From the NCBI RefSeq assembly GCF_019795105.1, contig NZ_JAIMFO010000006.1, forward strand, positions 293,511 to 357,510: a DNA stretch of 64,000 nt, written 5' to 3'. The DNA comes from Collinsella ureilytica (GTDB lineage: Bacteria > Actinomycetota > Coriobacteriia > Coriobacteriales > Coriobacteriaceae). Both the position numbers and the translations under genes were made by a program. The notes under the pieces are model-generated. The model did not search any database and was not told the origin of the DNA. It was given only the letters and a program-made list of their open reading frames with translations. This document shows, in pieces, positions 59,236 through 64,000 of this stretch. How positions within the stretch are numbered: the first letter of the stretch is position 1; every line of letters starts with the position of its first letter.

Positions 59236-62200
59236 ATGCTCATTCATCGCATTGCCGCCCAGCTCATGACTGCCGAAGCGCCTCAGGTCATAGAGGACGC
59301 GCTTTCCGCAGGCAAGGATGCAACCCTTGCGGTCTCCCAGTCGGCGCGCACGCTCATCGTGGCTTCCCTGTTTGCGCGTACGCCACGCCCTGTGGTCTAC
59401 GTGGTGTCAGGCGAAGATGCTGCAGCCCGTGCGGCCGCCTCACTTGCGGCATACCTGGGACAAGATCGCGTCGTTCGCTTTCCGGAGAGAGCCGATCTCC
59501 CCTGGGATGAGACTCCGGCAGATGATGCAGCTATTGCCACACGATCGGCTGCCCTAGGCCGTGTTGCTCGGTCAGAGGCGTGTGTCATGGTGGCTGCCAC
59601 ACGTGCGCTCTTGCGCTGCGTGCCCCCGCGCGAGAGCCGTTATTGGGAGTCGGTAGGCTATACGCTCCATGAAGAAACGTCATTTGAAAGCTTGCCGCGT
59701 GACCTGGTTGCCTTAGGCTACACACCCGCTGATGAGGCGAATGTTCCAGGAACCTTTCGGCTGCATGGCGATAGCGTTGATATCTGGGCAGCGCAAGCAA
59801 CAGCACCGGTTCGTCTGGAGTTTTTTGGAGACGAGATCGATCGCATTCGCCAAATGGTGCCGTCTACAGGGCAGACGATTGGCGATCTTACAAGCGTTGA
59901 GATCTATCCCTGTCGTGAGCTTGCCTTAACGGATGAGACGGTTGCGCGCCTGTCCCGCGCACTCTATAAGCCTGCGCAAGACGATATCCAGCTTGCAGCC
60001 TTGCTTGAGCTTGCAAAGGAGCGGATTGCAAGTCCTGAGCTCGACCGGTTCTTGCCGCTCATGTATGAGCAGACAGCAAGCCCGCTGACACATTTGGGCG
60101 AGGGTGCGCTGGTGGTGCTCTCTGAGCCGCGAGCTCTGTTTGATGATTGCACGCGCGCCTATGAGGAGATAGAAAAGCGCGCGGCCGAATCTGGTGTGAG
60201 GAGCTTGCAGGGGCTGTATGCGACTCCGGCAGAGCTCGATTTTGGGTCGCGTCAGCGGCTGAATCTTGTCAGTATTATTCGTGCGGGAGGTACGGTTACC
60301 GCAGAGCTCAAGGTGGAACAAACCGCCATTGCGGGCGCGAGTTCGCGCTTCATTTCGCGCATACAAGAGGTCGTATCGAACCGGTTTGCCTGCATTTTTG
60401 CTATTCCCGATCGGGGAGCTCGCGAGTCTATGGAGCTGAGCTTTTCCGATGAGGGAATTGTCTTTGAGGAGTCGCTCACCGCAGCTCCAGAAAACGCTGG
60501 CAGGGTAGGCGAGAAGGTCTTGGTAGCTTCACGCAAGCGCGAGGCTGATGGCCTGAACGCGGCTCCGATTAGAGAGGCGACTCCCGCTGCTGTGCCAACC
60601 ATCACGCGTGGCCGAGTTACCTTTGTAGATGCCGTGCTTCCTGCAGGAACGGTGATCCCAGAAGCTCGTCTTGCCATCTTTAGTCTCTCAGACCTGAACG
60701 CGCGCATGGATGCTCGGCGCGCTCGGGGGCGTGCGCGTCGCCGCCTCGATACCACCGAGATTACCTTTCCCTTCAAGCCTGGCGATTACGTGGTTCATGC
60801 AACTCACGGTATTGCGCTTTTTGCCTCGATCGCCCGACAAGAGGTAGCGGGTCGTGAGCGAGATTATTTCCTGCTTGAGTATGCCGGCGGCGATAAGCTT
60901 TATGTTCCGCTTGAGCAGGTCGATCGCATTACGCGCTATGTGGGCCCAGATGGAGAGAATCCACGTCTCACGCGCTTGAACACTGCAGATTGGTCGCGGG
61001 CAACTGCTCGCGCGCGAAAGTCTGCGAAAAAACTCGCCTTTGACCTGGTCGATCTCTATACACGCCGAGCTTCTATTGTGGGTGTTGCCGCTCCGCCAGA
61101 TTCCGCTGCGCAAATTGAAATGGAAGAGAGTTTTCCCTTCGAGCCTACCCGCGATCAGCTCGATGCCATCGCCGATATTAAAGCGGATATGGAAGGCACG
61201 CGCCCCATGGATCGCTTGCTTTGCGGTGATGTGGGCTTTGGAAAGACGGAGGTGGCACTCCGCGCAGCCTTCAAATGTGTGGATGGCGGTCGGCAGGTGA
61301 TGGTGCTTTGCCCCACAACCATCTTGGCTCAGCAGCACTACCATACGTTTTTTGAGCGATTTGCCCCCTTTGGTGTGACGGTTGACGTGCTCTCGCGTTT
61401 TCGTACTCCCGCTCAACAGCGGCGCGCCTTGGCGGAGCTTGCCTCCGGCAAGATTGATGTGCTCGTGGGCACGCATCGGCTCCTTTCATCTGATGTGAAC
61501 CCAGCCAAGCTTGGTCTCGTGATCATTGATGAAGAGCAGCGCTTTGGCGTTCAGCATAAAGAGCAGCTGAAAAACCTCCGTGAGCAAATTGACGTGCTCA
61601 CGCTCTCGGCAACGCCGATCCCGCGTACCATGCAAATGGCTATCTCGGGTGTGCGCGATATGAGTCTCATCACCACGCCGCCAACTGGCCGCCGCGCGGT
61701 TGAGGTCTATGTGGGTGAGTACGACCTAGACACCGTATCTGCAGCTATCCGCCTAGAAATGTCGCGCAAGGGGCAAGTCTATTATGTGAGCAATCGCGTC
61801 AAAACGATTGACGATGCTGTTGAGCGCGTGCACGAGGCGGCACCAGAGGCGCGCGTGGGCGTAGCTCACGGAAAAATGGGCGCTCGTGAGGTAGAAGACA
61901 TGATGCTGCGCTTTACCGAGCATGAGATTGATGTTTTGGTAGCAACAACCATCATTGAGAGCGGTATTGATAACCCCCATACGAATACGCTCATCATTGA
62001 AGATTCGCAACGCCTCGGGTTAGCCCAGCTCTACCAGCTCAAAGGGCGCGTGGGTAGGTCGAGCACTCAGGCGTATGCCTACTTTATGTTCCCCGGTGAG
62101 ATTCCTTTGACCGAGGAGGCGACAGCACGCCTGACCGCCCTGTCTGAGTTCCAGGATCTGGGCAGTGGGATGAGAATCGCCATGCGCGATCTTGAGATTC

Positions 62201-62805
62201 GCGGCGCTGGCTCGCTCGTAGGAGCAGAGCAGCACGGCAACCTTTCTAACGTGGGCTTTGACCTCTTTACGCAGATGCTCGGCGAGGCCGTTGCAGAGGC
62301 TCGAGGTGAGGCGGGCGATGAGGTAGAGGCAACGCAGACGACCATTAACCTGCCGGCAGACTTCTTCTTGGATGAGGAGTATGTGCCTGCGGTTGATCGC
62401 CGGGTGCTGGTGTATCGCCGACTTGCTGCTGCAGATGAGCTCTCGGTAGTAGATGAGATAGAGGCAACGTGTGAGCATGATTTAGGCGAGTTGCCCGATG
62501 CTGCTCAAAATCTTTTTGATCGTATGCGCCTGCGCATTCGCGCTGCACGACTGGGTATTGAGAGTGTGAGCCTTGCTGGTGGCAAGCTGGTGATACAAGG
62601 CGTGGATGTACCGCGCGATTTGGCAGCAGATCTTCGGGATCGCTTGGGAGCAATTAACTTCCCCAAGAGCCGCAAGCTCAGCGTGCCGTATCGCGCGAGA
62701 GCGGGGGCGGGTTCTGGTGTGGGCAGAGGCATTGATGCCGAGCAAGCCGGGCCCGTGCAAGCAGCACTCATGATTGTTTCTCGGTTGGGTGGTGATGACG
62801 AGTAG
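59236..62805 (+). CDS. mfd: Transcription-repair coupling factor
   Basis: Mfd releases RNA polymerase stalled at DNA lesions and recruits UvrA. ATG 59236 has GAGG 5 bases upstream and gives 1189 residues; the frame reaches back to a TTG at 59167 without a ribosome-binding site. Domains in order: UvrB-like N-terminal part (about 1-450), the RNA-polymerase-binding CarD-like domain (near 512, [17 protein letters not shown]), a RecG-like helicase with Walker A GDVGFGKT (664-671), IIDEEQRFG and [12 protein letters not shown], and the C-terminal TRCF domain. All motor motifs are intact. It is transcribed alone. Confidence 0.97.
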   Translation: MLIHRIAAQLMTAEAPQVIEDALSAGKDATLAVSQSARTLIVASLFARTPRPVVYVVSGEDAAARAAASLAAYLGQDRVVRFPERADLPWDETPADDAAIATRSAALGRVARSEACVMVAATRALLRCVPPRESRYWESVGYTLHEETSFESLPRDLVALGYTPADEANVPGTFRLHGDSVDIWAAQATAPVRLEFFGDEIDRIRQMVPSTGQTIGDLTSVEIYPCRELALTDETVARLSRALYKPAQDDIQLAALLELAKERIASPELDRFLPLMYEQTASPLTHLGEGALVVLSEPRALFDDCTRAYEEIEKRAAESGVRSLQGLYATPAELDFGSRQRLNLVSIIRAGGTVTAELKVEQTAIAGASSRFISRIQEVVSNRFACIFAIPDRGARESMELSFSDEGIVFEESLTAAPENAGRVGEKVLVASRKREADGLNAAPIREATPAAVPTITRGRVTFVDAVLPAGTVIPEARLAIFSLSDLNARMDARRARGRARRRLDTTEITFPFKPGDYVVHATHGIALFASIARQEVAGRERDYFLLEYAGGDKLYVPLEQVDRITRYVGPDGENPRLTRLNTADWSRATARARKSAKKLAFDLVDLYTRRASIVGVAAPPDSAAQIEMEESFPFEPTRDQLDAIADIKADMEGTRPMDRLLCGDVGFGKTEVALRAAFKCVDGGRQVMVLCPTTILAQQHYHTFFERFAPFGVTVDVLSRFRTPAQQRRALAELASGKIDVLVGTHRLLSSDVNPAKLGLVIIDEEQRFGVQHKEQLKNLREQIDVLTLSATPIPRTMQMAISGVRDMSLITTPPTGRRAVEVYVGEYDLDTVSAAIRLEMSRKGQVYYVSNRVKTIDDAVERVHEAAPEARVGVAHGKMGAREVEDMMLRFTEHEIDVLVATTIIESGIDNPHTNTLIIEDSQRLGLAQLYQLKGRVGRSSTQAYAYFMFPGEIPLTEEATARLTALSEFQDLGSGMRIAMRDLEIRGAGSLVGAEQHGNLSNVGFDLFTQMLGEAVAEARGEAGDEVEATQTTINLPADFFLDEEYVPAVDRRVLVYRRLAAADELSVVDEIEATCEHDLGELPDAAQNLFDRMRLRIRAARLGIESVSLAGGKLVIQGVDVPRDLAADLRDRLGAINFPKSRKLSVPYRARAGAGSGVGRGIDAEQAGPVQAALMIVSRLGGDDE

Positions 62806-62837
62806 GCGGAGCAAAAAGCTTCGGCGTCCCCACGCGT

Positions 62838-62858
62838 AGCCCCGTTCACCGGGGCTTT
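62838..62858 (+). terminator. Terminator after mfd
   Basis: A 7-bp stem AGCCCCG/CGGGGCT with a 5-base loop is followed by TTCC, 33 bases after mfd. The T-run is short, so strength is uncertain. Confidence 0.6.
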
Positions 62859-63155
62859 CCTACCGCCTGCCTTGCCCTTGCGGCGCTAATCACCTCGGCT
62901 TTCAGTCTTTTTTGGCGCGCATATCCTCAAAAATAAGGGCAATTGTTCACTTGCTCAGTATCGGCTTGGCAGCAACATACATACCAAAAATCAGCTCGGA
63001 GAAACTCAGGTCTAATCGCTGTCATAAAACCGCAGTTCACCAATGAAATATGTACAAGCAAATAGTGAAAAACACCCTCGAAAAAGCTAGTCATGTCCAG
63101 TATTGTCTTATTTGTATATGAATGTATAAATACAAATTAGGGAAAGGGATAGGAC
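62859..63155 (+). other. Intergenic region between mfd and a GntR gene
   Basis: No gene is supported. The last 50 bases are AT-rich and hold the inverted repeat given separately and the ribosome-binding site of the GntR gene. Confidence 0.5.
63110..63137. promoter_or_regulatory. Inverted repeat, probable GntR operator
   Basis: ATTTGTAT (63110-63117) and ATACAAAT (63130-63137) form a perfect 8-bp inverted repeat with a 12-base spacer, 18 bases before the GntR ATG. Its place across the promoter and ribosome-binding region suggests autoregulation. Confidence 0.6.
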
Positions 63156-63887
63156 ATGCTTCAGACCACTAACGCACTGCCACTGCATACTCAGGCATCC
63201 AACTATATGCGGGAAAAGATTTATAACCGCGAGTGGGTCGTTGACGAGCAGATTCCCACAGAGTTTGAACTTACAGGCATCTTGGGAATGAGCAGAGGAA
63301 CGGTCAAGCGAGCGATCAAGGCCTTAGTCGACGAGGGTCTTCTCGTTCAGATCCGTGGAAAGGGAACGTTCGTTACGCGACCGAACATTACCCACCCTGC
63401 GGGCAATTGCTTGCTCTCGTTTGCTGAATCCTTGCACTCGCAGGGCATTGAGTTTGAGACGCACGTTTTGGAGCAACAGACGATACCGGCAGATGAGTTT
63501 TTATCGAGCAAGATGCAGGTTCCTGTGAATGCACCCGTCCTTTTTCTCCGGCGAGTAAGAAGCGTAGATGGCGAGCCGATCATGTATATCGAGAATCGCG
63601 TCAATCTGCTTCAAGCTCCCGGGCTGGATCGAGTCGATTTCAACCAAGAAGCGCTCTTCCCTTCGATGGAGCGGTGTGCGGGCAAGCGTATTGGATACTC
63701 GAGCGCGCGCTATGCAGCAAAGATTGCAGGGGAGATTCGCGGAAGGATTTTGCATGTGGGCGAAGAGGCTCCGGTGCTCCACCTTGAGCAGCAGATCTTT
63801 TACGCGGACAACACTTCGGCTGAATGGGGCAACGTCTGGCTACGTGCGAACCGCTACGTTGTAGGAACGATCCTGCAGCGTGTCTAG
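63156..63887 (+). CDS. GntR/UTRA-family transcriptional regulator
   Basis: A 243-residue HutC-type regulator. The winged helix is at about 10-75 (DEQIPTEFELTGILGMSRGTVKRAIKALVDEGLL, RGKGTFVTRP), the UTRA domain about 90-240. It is 15 bases upstream of an aldolase gene and is preceded by a perfect inverted repeat, so it probably controls itself and a sugar-phosphate pathway that continues beyond the window. It is the third UTRA regulator in the window; the other two are at 52.3-53.8 kb. Confidence 0.94.
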   Translation: MLQTTNALPLHTQASNYMREKIYNREWVVDEQIPTEFELTGILGMSRGTVKRAIKALVDEGLLVQIRGKGTFVTRPNITHPAGNCLLSFAESLHSQGIEFETHVLEQQTIPADEFLSSKMQVPVNAPVLFLRRVRSVDGEPIMYIENRVNLLQAPGLDRVDFNQEALFPSMERCAGKRIGYSSARYAAKIAGEIRGRILHVGEEAPVLHLEQQIFYADNTSAEWGNVWLRANRYVVGTILQRV

Positions 63888-63902
63888 CTGAAAGGAACGC
63901 TC

Positions 63903-64000
63903 ATGGCTCTCGTCGATATGAACACTCTGGTAGGTATTGCTCAAAGAAGTGGGGTAATGCTTCCGGCGTATAACACCACCAATATGGAAATGACTTTGGC
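63903..64000 (+). CDS. Class II aldolase, 5' end only
   Basis: ATG 63903 follows AAAGGAA by about 7 bases. The 32 codons in the window read as the N-terminus of a class II fructose-/tagatose-bisphosphate-type aldolase: a short lead with MNTLVGIAQRSG, then VMLPAYNTTNME, which matches the family's GAFNxxNxE segment. The zinc ligands lie beyond the window. Spacing from the GntR gene (15 bases) suggests one operon. Whether the substrate is fructose-, tagatose- or another ketose-bisphosphate is unknown. Confidence 0.75.
   Translation, partial: MALVDMNTLVGIAQRSGVMLPAYNTTNMEMTL

Overview
The window is a compact, gene-dense stretch of chromosome from a Gram-positive host-associated anaerobe. The gene content fits the Coriobacteriia, most likely the Atopobiaceae (Atopobium/Olsenella relatives). 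The evidence is two LPXTG sortase substrates, LemA, a tilS-hpt-ftsH core cluster, an Ech-type hydrogenase beside a flavodiiron protein, mannose-family PTS genes, and moderate GC. This placement is inferred from gene content, not from an alignment. No phage, complete insertion sequence or CRISPR array is visible.

Layout. 0-1.2 kb: an LPXTG coiled-coil surface protein behind a promoter whose -35/-10 spacer contains an 11-G run. 1.4-9.2 kb: purB, a Tat lipoprotein, an OmpR-type two-component system, purC, a small membrane protein and tRNA-Lys. 9.6-14.1 kb: phosphohexomutase, a cysteine desulfurase with a His-rich membrane protein (minus strand), and Hsp20. 14.5-23.2 kb: tilS, hpt, ftsH, an aminotransferase, a PHP hydrolase and a degenerate EF-G paralogue. 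23.4-25.5 kb: an orphan transposase-like HTH gene, degenerate tandem repeats and a flavodiiron protein. 25.7-31.7 kb: a five-gene Ech-type [NiFe] hydrogenase operon in which the two membrane subunits are fused and three soluble subunits carry long Ala/Pro-rich tails. 31.9-39.8 kb: hemolysin III, a CBS-domain protein, several unassigned proteins, YtxH/PRC-barrel proteins, and a polysaccharide deacetylase beside a paralogue that has lost its catalytic residues. 40.1-44.9 kb: an MgtE-like cytosolic sensor protein coupled to an NRAMP-related transporter, TetR, LemA and tRNA-Ser. 45.2-47.4 kb: a tRNA adenosine deaminase fused through a 25-residue repeat linker to glycerate kinase. 47.6-54.3 kb: a PTS/deglycase operon probably for Amadori products (glucoselysine or fructoselysine type), facing a three-gene regulatory operon with two GntR/UTRA regulators. 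54.5-62.8 kb: SRP RNA, rmuC, nth, a second LPXTG protein, a 1-kb gene-poor repeat region, and mfd. 63.1-64 kb: another GntR/UTRA regulator and the start of a class II aldolase.

How it fits together. The genes suggest a fermentative anaerobe that disposes of electrons as H2 through a ferredoxin-linked, ion-pumping hydrogenase, protects itself with a flavodiiron protein, takes up glycated amines or sugars by PTS, and decorates its surface with sortase-anchored proteins, one of which may be phase-variable. Low-complexity, repeat-rich tails and linkers recur in otherwise unrelated proteins: the histidine kinase, three Ech subunits, the TadA/glycerate-kinase fusion, and the proteins at 34.1-35.4 kb.
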